A DNA stretch of 64,000 nucleotides from Collinsella sp. (GCA_019414645.1 DXLP01000007.1:1-64000), one strand, 5' to 3'. Positions 42,841 to 52,077 are shown, counted from the stretch's first letter. Numbers and translations: made by a program. Notes: a model not told the origin generated them from the letters alone.

Positions 42841-43701
42841 TTACTTGATGTTGTACTTAGCCATGAGGGCGTCGACGGTACCGTCATCGGTTAGGTCCTT
42901 GATGGCCTGGTTGATGTCGTCCTTGAGCTTGGTGTTGCCCTGGTTGATGGCGATGGCGTACTCCTCGCCGGTGCTGATCTGCTTGATGGTCTGGCAGGTG
43001 TTGAACTGCTCGGCGGTCAGCTGGCTGGCAACGGAGCGGTTGGTCACCACGGCGTCGCCCTTATCGGACTGCAGGGCGCTGAAGCACTCGGTAGCGTCCT
43101 TATAGGGAACGATCTTGGCCTTGGGGAAGTTCTCCTGGGCAAAGGCCTCGGCGGTCGATCCAGACTGGACGATGATGGTAGCGTCAGCGTTGTTGAGCTT
43201 CTCGCTGTAGTTGTCGGCCGTGATGTCGGCATTATCGACCTTGGTCACGATAGCCTGATCGTCCATGTAGTAAGAGTCGGAGAAAGCGACTTCCTTCTCA
43301 CGCTCGGGCGTGTCAGTGATAGCCGCGATGGCGACGTCGTACTTGGCGCCCGAAGCGACGCCGGGAACGAGCGTGTCGAAGTCGTTGTTGACGTACTCGA
43401 CATCCAGACCCAACTTGTCACCGATAGCCTTGATGAGTTCAAGGTCAAAGCCCTGGTAGTCGCCGTTGTCATCCTTGTACTCAAACGGCGCGTACTCGGC
43501 AGAGGTGCCGACGGTGAGCGTACCGTCCTTGACGAGCGCGTACTCCTTGGAGCCGTCGACCTTCTCGACCTTAGCGTCGTCAGAGCTGCTGGAACCAGCA
43601 TCAGAACCAGAGGTGGCGTTGGACGAGCCGCAGCCCGTCAGAGCAAGGGCGAGCGCCATAGCACCCGTGGCGGCAAATGCGCCGAGCTTCTTCAGCTTCA
43701 T
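42841..43701 (-). CDS. Amino-acid ABC transporter substrate-binding lipoprotein
   Basis: The 286-residue lipoprotein has LALTGCGSS as lipobox, a Ser/Asp-rich linker, and a type 3 binding fold from LTVGTSAEYAPFEYKDDNGDYQGFDLEL to GKYDVAIAAITDTPER. The Arg in the TPER region binds the amino-acid carboxylate. ATG at 43701 has GGAAGGAGA upstream. First gene of the transporter operon. Confidence 0.92.
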   Translation of the reverse strand: MKLKKLGAFAATGAMALALALTGCGSSNATSGSDAGSSSSDDAKVEKVDGSKEYALVKDGTLTVGTSAEYAPFEYKDDNGDYQGFDLELIKAIGDKLGLDVEYVNNDFDTLVPGVASGAKYDVAIAAITDTPEREKEVAFSDSYYMDDQAIVTKVDNADITADNYSEKLNNADATIIVQSGSTAEAFAQENFPKAKIVPYKDATECFSALQSDKGDAVVTNRSVASQLTAEQFNTCQTIKQISTGEEYAIAINQGNTKLKDDINQAIKDLTDDGTVDALMAKYNIK

Positions 43702-43758
43702 AATCAGTCTCCTTCCGGTGACCTCGTTTGATTCAGAGGTCTGCAAAAACTGATGGTT

Positions 43759-43787
43759 ATTATGCACCCGCTTGGAAGAATCTGCAA
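43759..43787 (-). promoter_or_regulatory. Promoter of the amino-acid transporter operon
   Basis: TTGCAG (43782-43787) and CATAAT (43759-43764) on the minus strand are separated by 17 bases, 58 bases before the ATG. Confidence 0.5.
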
Positions 43788-43848
43788 TTAGAAAACTGAT
43801 TGAAACAAACCCATAACGTGAATGGAGCACTCCACTTTATGGCAGCCT

Positions 43849-44715
43849 TTACTGCTGCAACGACCTTAACAGTTTGATTTCAGCCGCATAACCTGCAAGT
43901 TCGTTCGGCGTCTCCAAGATGAATGGCAATGCGCGCAAGCGGCCATTCGATACAATATTCTGTATAACCTGCATACCGCCGCCAAACTCTTCACTACCCA
44001 GGTAGCCCTTGCCGATGCACTCGTGGCGATCCTTATGGGCGCCACAAGGGTTCTTCGAATCGTTGATGTGTACGGCATGCAGGCGATCGATGCCCACCAC
44101 GCGGTCGAACTCGTCGAGTACGCCGTCCAGATCATGGATGATGTCGTAGCCGGCATCGCTCACATGGCAGGTGTCCAAACAAACGCCCAGCTTATCGGAC
44201 AGCTCTGGACACTTGGCGGCAACCCCCTCGATAATGCACGCCAGCTCTTCAAAGCTACGGCCCACCTCGGTGCCCTTACCCGCCATGGTCTCGAGCAATA
44301 CCGTCGTCTGCTGTCCCCCAAACATCACCTGGCACAGCGTGTCGACAATCATCTGAATGCCGGCGTCTGCCCCCTGTCCCACATGCGCGCCGGGATGGAA
44401 GTTGTAGTAGTTGCCGGGCAGTGCTTCCAGACGCTGCAAATCTTCCGCCATAGCCTCCAAGGCAAACTCGCGCGCCCGCTCCTTAGCGGAGCAGGGGTTA
44501 TAGGTATACGGGGCATGCGCCACCAGCGGTCCAAAGTCGTTTTGCGCCATAAGCTCGCGCAGAGCCGCCACGTCATCCATGTCAAGGTCTTTTGCCTTGC
44601 CACCGCGCGGGTTGCGCGTAAAGAACGCAAAGGTATTGGCACCAATGGACAACGCCGTCTCCCCCATTGCCCGATAGCCCTTCGTCGTCGAAAGATGACA
44701 CCCGATCGTCAGCAT
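43849..44715 (-). CDS. nfo: Deoxyribonuclease IV (endonuclease IV)
   Basis: It cuts DNA 5' of abasic sites in base excision repair. The 288-residue TIM barrel has the metal ligands in [44 protein letters not shown] and [26 protein letters not shown], all canonical. A structured leader element (44733-44817) lies directly upstream. Confidence 0.92.
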   Translation of the reverse strand: MLTIGCHLSTTKGYRAMGETALSIGANTFAFFTRNPRGGKAKDLDMDDVAALRELMAQNDFGPLVAHAPYTYNPCSAKERAREFALEAMAEDLQRLEALPGNYYNFHPGAHVGQGADAGIQMIVDTLCQVMFGGQQTTVLLETMAGKGTEVGRSFEELACIIEGVAAKCPELSDKLGVCLDTCHVSDAGYDIIHDLDGVLDEFDRVVGIDRLHAVHINDSKNPCGAHKDRHECIGKGYLGSEEFGGGMQVIQNIVSNGRLRALPFILETPNELAGYAAEIKLLRSLQQ

Positions 44716-44732
44716 CTCCAGCTCCCCCTCAT

Positions 44733-44817
44733 CAGTTGCGGTGAAATACGGTCTATTGGTGCCTTATTTTGGCGCAAACAGACCGTATTCCACCGCAAGA
44801 TATAAAAGGGGCATCAG
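44733..44817 (-). ncRNA. Structured leader element, copy A (upstream of nfo)
   Basis: A 19-base stem (44736-44754 with 44780-44798) with a 25-base loop, read as minus-strand RNA, ends 20 bases before nfo. It aligns without gaps to copy B (45896-45980). The loop motif GCGCAAAC/GCCGCAAAC and the flank CAAGATATAAAAGGG are conserved (plus-strand text), while the stem bases differ in matched pairs. Unrecognised class. Confidence 0.65.
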
Positions 44818-44863
44818 GGGCACGGTCCGCCGAGCCCCCCCCCTTGAGCAGCAGCACCGCAGC

Positions 44864-45883
44864 CTAGAGCGCCAAGCAAATCGCATCGATGATCTGCGCG
44901 CAGCGCTGTGTGGCGGCAAGGGGCATGACGGGACTCTCGAGTTTCCCCGCCCGGATGAGCTGAGTCGCATGCGAAGCTTCGCCGTAAAAATCATCGACCT
45001 CAAATGGGGCGTCGATTTCGAGCACTCGACCGTCGGAGTACTTCACATGGGCGAGCTCGGGGCGATGGAGGCGCTCGATTTCCAACGAACCCCGTTCGCA
45101 GGCAATCGTTAAGCGGCTTTCATATGCTGCTTTGCCGTCGCACACCATATGAATGGGTATACCGCCGACACTCATATGAATCTCATCGGCCCAATCCACG
45201 CGGCCGCCCGATACGTCACGCCAGCGAACTTCACGAGACGAAGCATCGCACGCACCCGCAAGCAAATCCTCAAACCACCCGGCCGCATAGCAGCCCATGT
45301 CATATAGACAGCCGCCCTGCAACGGATCGAGCAGATAACTCGAAGGGAACTCACCATAATCGAGTTTTTGCACGCTTTCGATCGAGACGATACAGCCGAG
45401 CTCGCCCGACGCAAGCAAGTCCTCCACGCGAGTGCGCATCGGGCAAAACCGATTCTTCATCGCCTCCATAAACAGCACGCCGCACTCGCGAGAGGCGGAG
45501 GCAATCGAGAGAGCCTCTTCCTCACTCAAAACGGCCGGCTTTTCGCACAGCACGGCCTTTCCGGCGCGCAGCGCGCGACAGGCCCAACGCGTATGCATAC
45601 CATGCGGAAGAGCCAAGTAGATTGCGTCGACATCGGGGTCGGCAATCAGCGCATCATAAGCCGCATCGCCGCCATCGTCAGCCGTGACATAACTGTGCGC
45701 AGCATCGATCGAAAACGCTCGACAAAATTCCTCGACATGTGCAGGAGTGCGGCCGGCCGCAGCCACCAGCCGTGCCCCGTCGACCTTCTTGAGCGACGAT
45801 GCAAATCGATGCGAAATGTGCCCAGCGCCCAAAACGCCCCAACGAACCTCACGCAAATCATCACATGAATCCCGATAGCCCAC
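44864..45883 (-). CDS. Gfo/Idh/MocA-family oxidoreductase
   Basis: The 339-residue NAD(P)-dependent oxidoreductase has the Rossmann start VRWGVLGAGHISHRFASSL, YLALPHGMHTRWACRALRAGKAVLCEKPAVL (conserved EKP Lys) and a catalytic-region LYDMGCYAAGWFEDL. GTG at 45883 has GGGGG upstream. Substrate unknown. Structured elements flank it on both sides. Confidence 0.85.
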   Translation of the reverse strand: MGYRDSCDDLREVRWGVLGAGHISHRFASSLKKVDGARLVAAAGRTPAHVEEFCRAFSIDAAHSYVTADDGGDAAYDALIADPDVDAIYLALPHGMHTRWACRALRAGKAVLCEKPAVLSEEEALSIASASRECGVLFMEAMKNRFCPMRTRVEDLLASGELGCIVSIESVQKLDYGEFPSSYLLDPLQGGCLYDMGCYAAGWFEDLLAGACDASSREVRWRDVSGGRVDWADEIHMSVGGIPIHMVCDGKAAYESRLTIACERGSLEIERLHRPELAHVKYSDGRVLEIDAPFEVDDFYGEASHATQLIRAGKLESPVMPLAATQRCAQIIDAICLAL

Positions 45884-45895
45884 GACAGCCCCCTT

Positions 45896-45980
45896 CAGTT
45901 GCGACGAAATAGTTCCTGCTATCGCCCTATTCTGCCGCAAACAGGAACTATTCCATTACAAGATATAAAAGGGTCATGAG
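45896..45980 (-). ncRNA. Structured leader element, copy B (upstream of the oxidoreductase)
   Basis: Stem 45899-45917 with 45943-45961, loop 25 bases, same size as copy A. Five base pairs differ from copy A by changes on both sides that keep pairing. It begins at the stop of the aldo/keto reductase gene and ends 15 bases before the oxidoreductase GTG. Confidence 0.65.
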
Positions 45981-47164
45981 GAGCGAGTTTTGCTGAAGAC
46001 TTTAAGCGCGGCCGTTACGGGGCCAGGCTGGAAACGTCGGCGCGCGTCGTCGAGACGCTCGGGGATATCGATGTGTTGCGGGCAGTGACGCGCACATTTG
46101 CCGCACTTGACGCAATTGCTCACGAGCTTGGGCTCGCTCGTGCGCACCGCGCTCGCCGTAAAGTATTGCGACAGCCCCGTAAACCAGCTGTGCGCATAGC
46201 TCGCGTTGTAAGCGGCAAAGCAGCCGGGACTGTTAATACCCTTGGGACATGGCATGCAGTAGCCGCATCCCGTGCAGGGCACGCGATTCGATTTTTCAAA
46301 CTCCGCCAGCACGCATGCGATGGTATCGAGCTGAGCGGCTGTCATCGAATCCGGCAGGGCCCGATCGGCCAGCACCGCGTTCTCGTCCACCTGCGCGGTA
46401 TCGGTCATGCCCGAAAGCAGCATCGTGACTTGAGGATGGTTCCACACCCACGAAAGGCCCCAAGCAGCCGGCGTCTTCAGGTACGGATCGCGTACGTCAT
46501 CGAGCACGGCGCGGGCCCGCGGAGGCAGCTTGCCCGCCAGGCGTCCGCCCAAAAGCGGTTCCATCACAAACACCGCGAGCCCGCGCTCGGCGGCTGCTAT
46601 AAGTCCCGCCGTTCCCGCTTGGTAGCGCTCTCCAGCGTAGTTGTACTGAATCTGGCAAAAATCCCAGTCATACGCGTCGAGCATCGTGAGGAAGTCCGCC
46701 GCACTGCCGTGATACGAAAAACCTATCTGGCGAATACGCCCCGCAGCCTTTTGGTGCGCAATCCAGTCTTCGATGCCCAACGCCACCACGCGCTCCCACT
46801 GGGCGGGCGAAGTGATGTTGTGCATAAGGTAATAGTCGATATGGTCGGTCCGCAGGCGACGCAGTTGCTCGTCGAAGAACCGGTCGAAATCCTCAGCGCA
46901 CTTGCACGAAGCGTGCGGCAACTTGGTCGCCAGCAACACCCGGTCGCGCAGCCCCAAGCGCTCAAGTGAGGCGCCCACGCACGCCTCGTTACCGGGATAG
47001 AGATACGCAGTATCCAGATAATTAATCCCCTGCTCCACCGCATGGGAAATGATGGCATCGGCTGTCTTCGCATCGGGGTGTCCCGGCGAACCGGGAAACC
47101 TCATGCAGCCCAGACCCAGAGCAGATATTCGGTTACCACTTTTGGGGTCAACGCGGTATTGCAC
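45974..47164 (-). CDS. Aldo/keto reductase with C-terminal ferredoxin domain
   Basis: The 396-residue protein begins MQYRVDPKSGNRISALGLGCMRFP and has the catalytic Asp-Tyr-Lys-His set around LDTAYLYP, ATKLP and YYLMHNI. The C-terminal CTGCGYCMPCPKGIN and CVKCGKCARHCP could hold two [4Fe-4S] clusters. GTG at 47164 has GGGAGG upstream and gives the family's usual N-terminus; ATG at 47182 is possible. Confidence 0.87.
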   Translation of the reverse strand: MQYRVDPKSGNRISALGLGCMRFPGSPGHPDAKTADAIISHAVEQGINYLDTAYLYPGNEACVGASLERLGLRDRVLLATKLPHASCKCAEDFDRFFDEQLRRLRTDHIDYYLMHNITSPAQWERVVALGIEDWIAHQKAAGRIRQIGFSYHGSAADFLTMLDAYDWDFCQIQYNYAGERYQAGTAGLIAAAERGLAVFVMEPLLGGRLAGKLPPRARAVLDDVRDPYLKTPAAWGLSWVWNHPQVTMLLSGMTDTAQVDENAVLADRALPDSMTAAQLDTIACVLAEFEKSNRVPCTGCGYCMPCPKGINSPGCFAAYNASYAHSWFTGLSQYFTASAVRTSEPKLVSNCVKCGKCARHCPQHIDIPERLDDARRRFQPGPVTAALKVFSKTRSS

Positions 47165-47327
47165 GGCCCCTCCCTTCGCCATCAGCGCCCCGGCAAGGCG
47201 AAACACAATGGTCACGCGGCCGAAACATCGTGGAATCGCAATCGAGAACGTATCGTAACGCAGCAGAAATCGAGCTGTCACGGCACCGCTTTAACATCAG
47301 CAAAAAGCCCGATGAAAGGAGCCACCC

Positions 47328-47447
47328 ATGCCCGCGCTCGACCTTTGGAACCTCGCATCCCAGCTCAAAAGCACCGATTATCGCTGGGTCAACCTCACCC
47401 ACACGCTCTCGTGCGACACCCCACACTGGTTTGGCTTTAAGCCGTGA
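47328..47447 (+). pseudogene. N-terminal remnant of a cyclase-family gene
   Basis: With AAAGGAG upstream, 39 codons read MPALDLWNLASQLK ... WVNLTHTLSCDTPHWFGFKP, the start of metal-dependent cyclase/kynurenine-formamidase proteins (LTHTLS ... DTPHW). A TGA then ends it, and the rest of the family sequence is missing from all frames nearby. Confidence 0.75.
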
Positions 47448-47527
47448 GTTCCCATGCGTTTGTTCTTCTAAATACCGCTATCCGGAGCACGCAACACACT
47501 CCGGTAAAACCAGAGTTGAGGCTAACT

Positions 47528-47728
47528 TTAGGACCCCACGATCTCGTCCTCATCATCACGGCAAAGGACGACGCCGGCGCTTCCCAGCGCAGCGACAGCA
47601 ATCAGGGCCCCCACAACGATAGGAGCAGCTCCGCACGTGCCCTGCATACCCGCGACGAGCGCGGCCGTAGGACCAAGGCAGCCAAGCGTCAATGCAACGG
47701 CGGCAACGGCGATATCTCGAGCGTTCAC
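47528..47728 (-). CDS. Small two-helix membrane protein
   Basis: 66 residues with two hydrophobic segments (DIAVAAVALTLGCLGPTAALVAG and APIVVGALIAVAALGSAGVVL), a Cys pair and an acidic end (CRDDEDEIVGS). GTG at 47728 follows GGAGGAAG. No family recognised; could be a small regulator or immunity-type peptide. Confidence 0.55.
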   Translation of the reverse strand: MNARDIAVAAVALTLGCLGPTAALVAGMQGTCGAAPIVVGALIAVAALGSAGVVLCRDDEDEIVGS

Positions 47729-47915
47729 AAGACCACTTCCTCCACGAGAACGACTTTGTTTCTCGTGACTTAGTGTGCCCCGCGCCCATATGCGCGGCGT
47801 ACGGCCACGGTAAGCGCTCTGTTAACTCAAGCACGCACAAAAAACGGACGCCCTTACGTTGCCCAAAGGCTCGGTAAAGACGCCCGCCCGTCATGTCCTA
47901 TTGGCTTATGGCAGA

Positions 47916-48692
47916 TTACCAACCGGTATAGTAGTCGGTGGTTCCGGCAGCACAGCCGGAGTCATAGACCTTGCACTCGCCCTTAGAGCCCGTAAAAGTC
48001 GAGCCCTGGGCCTTATCGCCCGCGGCAACGACGTAGTAGCCATCGGAATCGCGCCAAAAGCCCTCGGAATCCTGCGTCCATTCGCCCGTGCGGTGGTGAT
48101 ACAACACGTTGCTGCTGTAATAAGTCTCGCGGCGGCCGTTATAGTTATTGACGCCGCTCGAGCGCGTCAGACCCGAGCCGTTCGCGCAATACGCAGCAGA
48201 CGTGTAAGACGAGCCGGAGCCGGCGTTGTAATACGAAGCCTGAACGGCCTCAGCGGCCTCGGCTTCGGCTGCGGCAGCCTCGAGCGCCTCGCGCTTGGCA
48301 TCCTCAAGCGTGGAGCGAAGCTCGTCGAGCTCGGTCGACTTGGCGTCGACCTCATCCATCGTCAAAAGACTGCCCGCACCGTCGATGCAACCCTGTAGTA
48401 CAGCGCGCTCGTCATCGGTGGCATAGTCACCGTACATGTTCATAATGATCTGAGCGCGCATCTCCAGGGAATCGCGCTTTGCCCCCATCGAGGCGTTCCA
48501 CTCCTGCATGGAACCATAACCATCGCCGCGATAATCAACGGGCTGTACCAGCGTCGTCTCGGACGGCGTAGATCCAACCGTATCGGACAGTGTTGCCGCG
48601 TGGGCATCAGTTGCGCCGGCGCCCGCCAAAAGCGCCACGGTCAGAGCGGCGGAAAGGGCGACGGCTTTCGGTTTTCGTGAATCGATCCTCAT
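47916..48692 (-). CDS. Secreted coiled-coil protein with a C-terminal 3D-like domain
   Basis: 258 residues with an N-terminal signal peptide (ALSAALTVALLAGAGATDAHA), an Ala/Glu-rich helix (about 100-150) likely to be a coiled coil, a Ser/Gly/Tyr-rich linker and a C-terminal GYYVVAAGDKAQGSTF ... GECKVYDSGCAAGTTDYYTGW. The end resembles wall-binding/3D-type double-psi barrels; hydrolase function is not shown. Confidence 0.65.
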   Translation of the reverse strand: MRIDSRKPKAVALSAALTVALLAGAGATDAHAATLSDTVGSTPSETTLVQPVDYRGDGYGSMQEWNASMGAKRDSLEMRAQIIMNMYGDYATDDERAVLQGCIDGAGSLLTMDEVDAKSTELDELRSTLEDAKREALEAAAAEAEAAEAVQASYYNAGSGSSYTSAAYCANGSGLTRSSGVNNYNGRRETYYSSNVLYHHRTGEWTQDSEGFWRDSDGYYVVAAGDKAQGSTFTGSKGECKVYDSGCAAGTTDYYTGW

Positions 48693-49003
48693 GTAGCTGG
48701 AAACCTCCGTAGTGCGTTTTTGCTGCGTTTGAGCTGCGTGTGATTCGATCGCGCTGCATAGTACCTCGAGCAAATCGCGACCTGCGGTTTTACTCAAAAG
48801 GCGCACGTCAATTGCGTAAAACTCACATCCTCTCAACAGGAGTTTTCCACAACCCAAATGCATAAAGCATGCCAAAAACCCTGTAATAGCGCCTTTCCTA
48901 TGCAAAAAAGACGCCTGCGCAACCATTGCTTGCGCAGGCGCCTTGAGCAGGCATTTATGCAGTTATACCTATCGAGTCGCAAGGGGTCCTTGCACAAGTC
49001 GCC
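48693..49003. other. Intergenic region between the secreted protein and metY
   Basis: It holds the metY terminator (48904-48940), an inverted repeat AAAACTC/GAGTTTT (about 48815-48845), and GCTGCGT repeats near 48720-48740. No further gene is seen. Confidence 0.6.
48904..48940 (-). terminator. Terminator of metY
   Basis: A perfect 11-base stem (48912-48922 with 48930-48940) is followed by six T residues on the minus strand. Confidence 0.88.
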
Positions 49004-50314
49004 TTACTCGTCCAGCACGGCGAAGGCCTGCTTCAGATCCCAAATGATGTCCTCGGCGTTCTCGGTACCGATGGAAAGACGGATCGTGGAGGGCGTGATG
49101 TTCTGCTCGGCGAGCTCCTCGGCAGAGAGCTGGGAGTGCGTGGTGGTAGCCGGGTGCACGACGAGCGACTTGACGTCGGCCACGTTGGCGAGCAGCGAGA
49201 ACACCTGCAGATGATCGATGAACTTCCAGGCAGCCTCCTGGCCACCCTTAATCTCAAAGGTGAAGATCGAAGCGCCGCCGTTGGGGAAGTACTTCTGATA
49301 GAGCTCGTGATCGGGGTGCTCAGGCAGGCTCGGGTGGTTCACCTTGGCAACGTGGCTGTCGCCGGCAAGGAACTCAACGACCTTCTTGGTGTTCTCGACA
49401 TGACGGTCAACGCGCAGCGACAGGGTCTCGGTGCCCTGGAGCAGGACCCAGGCGTTGAACGGGCTGATGCAGGCACCCTCGTCACGCAGCAGGATGGCGC
49501 GGACATAGGTTGCGAAGGCGGCGGGACCGGCAGCCTCGGCAAACGAGACGCCATGGTAGGAGGGGTTGGGCTCAGCGATCTGGGCGTACTTTCCGCTCGC
49601 CTTCCAATCGAAGTTACCGCCGTCGACGATCACACCGCCCAGCGAGGTGCCGTGGCCGCCGATGAACTTGGTTGCGGAGTGGACAACGATGTTGGCGCCA
49701 TGCTCCAGCGGACGGAACAGATACGGGGTGCCGAAAGTGTTGTCGACGACAACCGGCAGACCGTGCTTCTTGGCGATCTCGGAGATGGCGTCGATGTTGG
49801 GGATGTCAGAGTTGGGGTTGCCGAGCGTCTCGAGATAGATGACCGTGGTGTTGTCCTTGATGGCACCCTCAACCTCTTCCAGGTTGTGGGCATCGACAAA
49901 CGTGGTCTCGACGCCAAACTGGGAGAGCGTATGCTCGAGCAGGTTGTAGGAACCGCCGTAGATGGTCTTCTGAGCCACCACGTGGTCACCAGCCTGGGCA
50001 AGAGCCTGCAGGGTATAGGTGATGGCAGCGGCACCGGAGGCGACGGCAAGACCGGCCACGCCACCCTCGAGCGCGGCGATACGGTCCTCAAAGACGCCCT
50101 GGGTGGAGTTGGTCAGACGGCCGTAGATGTTACCGGCGTCGGCAAGACCAAAGCGATCGGCGGCGTGCTGGGAGTTGCGGAACACATAGCTCGTGGTCTG
50201 GTAGATAGGCACGGCGCGGGAGTCGGATGCGGGGTCGGCGCTCTCCTGGCCAACATGAAGCTGCAGGGTATCGAAACCAAAGGTGTGCTCGGGGTTGTTG
50301 ATGAACTGGCTCAT
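49004..50314 (-). CDS. metY: O-acetylhomoserine aminocarboxypropyltransferase (sulfhydrylase)
   Basis: It makes homocysteine from O-acetylhomoserine and sulfide, a route to methionine. The 436-residue PLP enzyme has the Schiff-base Lys in VVHSATKFIGGHGTSLGG, GNIYGRLTNSTQ, LVVHPATTTHSQL and the family's DNTFGTPYL. ATG at 50314 has AAGGAGA five bases upstream. A leader peptide ORF and a divergent LysR gene lie upstream. Confidence 0.9.
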   Translation of the reverse strand: MSQFINNPEHTFGFDTLQLHVGQESADPASDSRAVPIYQTTSYVFRNSQHAADRFGLADAGNIYGRLTNSTQGVFEDRIAALEGGVAGLAVASGAAAITYTLQALAQAGDHVVAQKTIYGGSYNLLEHTLSQFGVETTFVDAHNLEEVEGAIKDNTTVIYLETLGNPNSDIPNIDAISEIAKKHGLPVVVDNTFGTPYLFRPLEHGANIVVHSATKFIGGHGTSLGGVIVDGGNFDWKASGKYAQIAEPNPSYHGVSFAEAAGPAAFATYVRAILLRDEGACISPFNAWVLLQGTETLSLRVDRHVENTKKVVEFLAGDSHVAKVNHPSLPEHPDHELYQKYFPNGGASIFTFEIKGGQEAAWKFIDHLQVFSLLANVADVKSLVVHPATTTHSQLSAEELAEQNITPSTIRLSIGTENAEDIIWDLKQAFAVLDE

Positions 50315-50376
50315 GATGATCTCCTTGATCGAACGAAAGTAAATAAATAAGAGAGAAGTAAGTCGCTGTCTCCTGA

Positions 50377-50430
50377 TCACGCCGACGGGCGCAAACAGGA
50401 GCCCGGCATTCGTCTTGGTAAGCAGTTCAT
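50377..50430 (-). CDS. 17-residue leader peptide ORF upstream of metY
   Basis: ATG at 50430 has AGGAGG seven bases before it. The peptide MNCLPRRMPGSCLRPSA carries two Cys and two Met codons. It ends 62 bases before metY, and sequences within and after it can form alternative stems (CTCCTG/CAGGAG and CGCC/GGCG). Attenuation by Cys or Met supply is plausible. Confidence 0.6.
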   Translation of the reverse strand: MNCLPRRMPGSCLRPSA

Positions 50431-50499
50431 ATGCGGTCCTCCTTTTGACATCCCGGTTCCGTGGTCGGCTTAATTACCTACCGCCTTTGTGTGTTTTGA

Positions 50500-50528
50500 A
50501 TAGTACGAGCATTGTTTCGCTCGGTCAA
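50500..50528 (-). promoter_or_regulatory. metY promoter with inverted repeat in the spacer
   Basis: TTGACC (50523-50528) and TACTAT (50500-50505) are separated by 17 bases. The spacer is the inverted repeat CGAGC-N7-GCTCG (50506-50522), a candidate operator for the divergent LysR protein. Confidence 0.6.
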
Positions 50529-50589
50529 TCACTTAAAAGCGCTAACCTGTTATCGGTTTTTTAGATAGCTATCGAAAGGACGGGCACCG

Positions 50590-51492
50590 ATGACACTCCA
50601 GCAGCTTCGTTTTCTTATCGCCGTGGCAGAGTCCGGCTCAATCAACGCCGCAGCTCAGCGCCTCTATACCGCTCAGTCCAACATCTCAAACGCCGTCAAA
50701 AGCCTAGAACAAGAGCTCCATCTGGAGATCTTTACGCGCTCCAGCCGCGGCGTCACGCTCACCAACGACGGCACCGAGCTTTTGGGCTATGCGCGCCAGG
50801 TCGTAGAGCAGGCCGACATGCTCGAGGCACGCTACGAGGACGGTGGCACCCCGCAAGCCCGCCTCGCCATTTCCGCCCAGCACTACGCCTTTTCGGTCGA
50901 GGCCTTTGTCAACGTAGTCGAGCGCTGCCGCGACAGCAAGTTCGAGTTCATCATGCGCGAGACCACCACATCGCAGATCATCGATGACGTCCGTGCGTTT
51001 CGCAGCGACATCGGCATCCTCTATCTGGACGACTTTAACGCCCGCGTTCTGCAGAAGGCCTTCGCCGATGCCCGCGCAAGCTTCCATCCCCTCTTCGACG
51101 CGACGGTCCACGTCTTCGTTAGCGAGCGCCACCCGCTCGCACGCCGCCCGCAGCTGTCCCTTGCCGACCTCACGCCCTATACGCGCTACAGCTTTGAGCA
51201 AGGCACCTCGAGCTCCTTCTATTACGCCGAGGAACCTTTTAGCTATATCCCTTGCGACCGCAACATACGAATCTCGGACCGCGGAACACTTACTAACTTA
51301 CTTATCACGTCGAACGGTTACACCCTGTCGACCGGTGTCCTCTCCAATGAAATGCAATGGGGTATGGCATCGATCCCGTTAGCAGACGCCCCAACGATGC
51401 ACGTAGGCTATATCATGCACGACGAGCGCAAGCCCTCTCCCCTCTTGCAGCAATACCTCGACGAGCTCAACCGCATCATCCGTGCCAACTAA
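50590..51492 (+). CDS. LysR-family regulator
   Basis: The 300-residue protein has an N-terminal HTH (LRFLIAVAESGSINAAAQRLYTAQSNISNAVKSLEQEL) and a C-terminal periplasmic-binding-like effector domain. It is divergent from metY with 275 bases between, so control of sulfur amino-acid synthesis is likely. ATG has GAAAGGA upstream. Confidence 0.88.
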   Translation: MTLQQLRFLIAVAESGSINAAAQRLYTAQSNISNAVKSLEQELHLEIFTRSSRGVTLTNDGTELLGYARQVVEQADMLEARYEDGGTPQARLAISAQHYAFSVEAFVNVVERCRDSKFEFIMRETTTSQIIDDVRAFRSDIGILYLDDFNARVLQKAFADARASFHPLFDATVHVFVSERHPLARRPQLSLADLTPYTRYSFEQGTSSSFYYAEEPFSYIPCDRNIRISDRGTLTNLLITSNGYTLSTGVLSNEMQWGMASIPLADAPTMHVGYIMHDERKPSPLLQQYLDELNRIIRAN

Positions 51493-51591
51493 CTGTCGGA
51501 AGACGGGGTAGAAATCGTAGATTGCTAGCCCCCGGCGGGCATGGCGCTACAATGGTCACTCACACGAAACGTACCCAACGAAAGGAAGCCC

Positions 51592-52077
51592 GTGAAGGTC
51601 ATCATCTATACCGACGGCTCGGCCCGATCAAATCCGGGACGCGGCGGCTACGGCGCCGTGCTCAAATACACCAACCCCGCCGGCAAGACCTTCACCTCCG
51701 AGCTTTCGCGCGGCTACGCCAAGACCACCAACAACCGCATGGAGCTCATGGCGGTCATCGTGGCGCTCGAGGCACTTAACCGCCCCTGCGAGGTCGAGGT
51801 CCATTCCGATTCGCAGTACGTCGTCAACGCTTTCAACAAGCACTGGATTGACGGCTGGAAAAAGCGCGGATGGAAAACCGCCAACAAGCAGCCCGTCAAG
51901 AACCGCGACCTGTGGGAGCGCCTACTCGCCGCCAAAAGCAAGCACAAGGTTGAGTTCATCTGGGTTAAGGGTCACGCCGGCCATGAGCTCAACGAGCGCT
52001 GCGATGAGCTCGCCACCACGGCGGCCGACGGCAGCAACCTCGATATCGATACCGGCTTTAACGAGAGCGACCTGTAA
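51592..52077 (+). CDS. rnhA: Ribonuclease HI
   Basis: It removes RNA from RNA-DNA hybrids. The 161-residue protein has the catalytic set in [11 protein letters not shown] (Asp), [15 protein letters not shown] (Glu), [11 protein letters not shown] (Asp) and [10 protein letters not shown] (Asp), with the basic handle [15 protein letters not shown] at 51592 has AAAGGAAG upstream. Confidence 0.92.
   Translation: MKVIIYTDGSARSNPGRGGYGAVLKYTNPAGKTFTSELSRGYAKTTNNRMELMAVIVALEALNRPCEVEVHSDSQYVVNAFNKHWIDGWKKRGWKTANKQPVKNRDLWERLLAAKSKHKVEFIWVKGHAGHELNERCDELATTAADGSNLDIDTGFNESDL

Noticed and set aside
50315-50589. SAM riboswitch upstream of metY
   Set aside because: No S-box, SAM-II or SAM-IV core was seen; the leader ORF and stems fit better.
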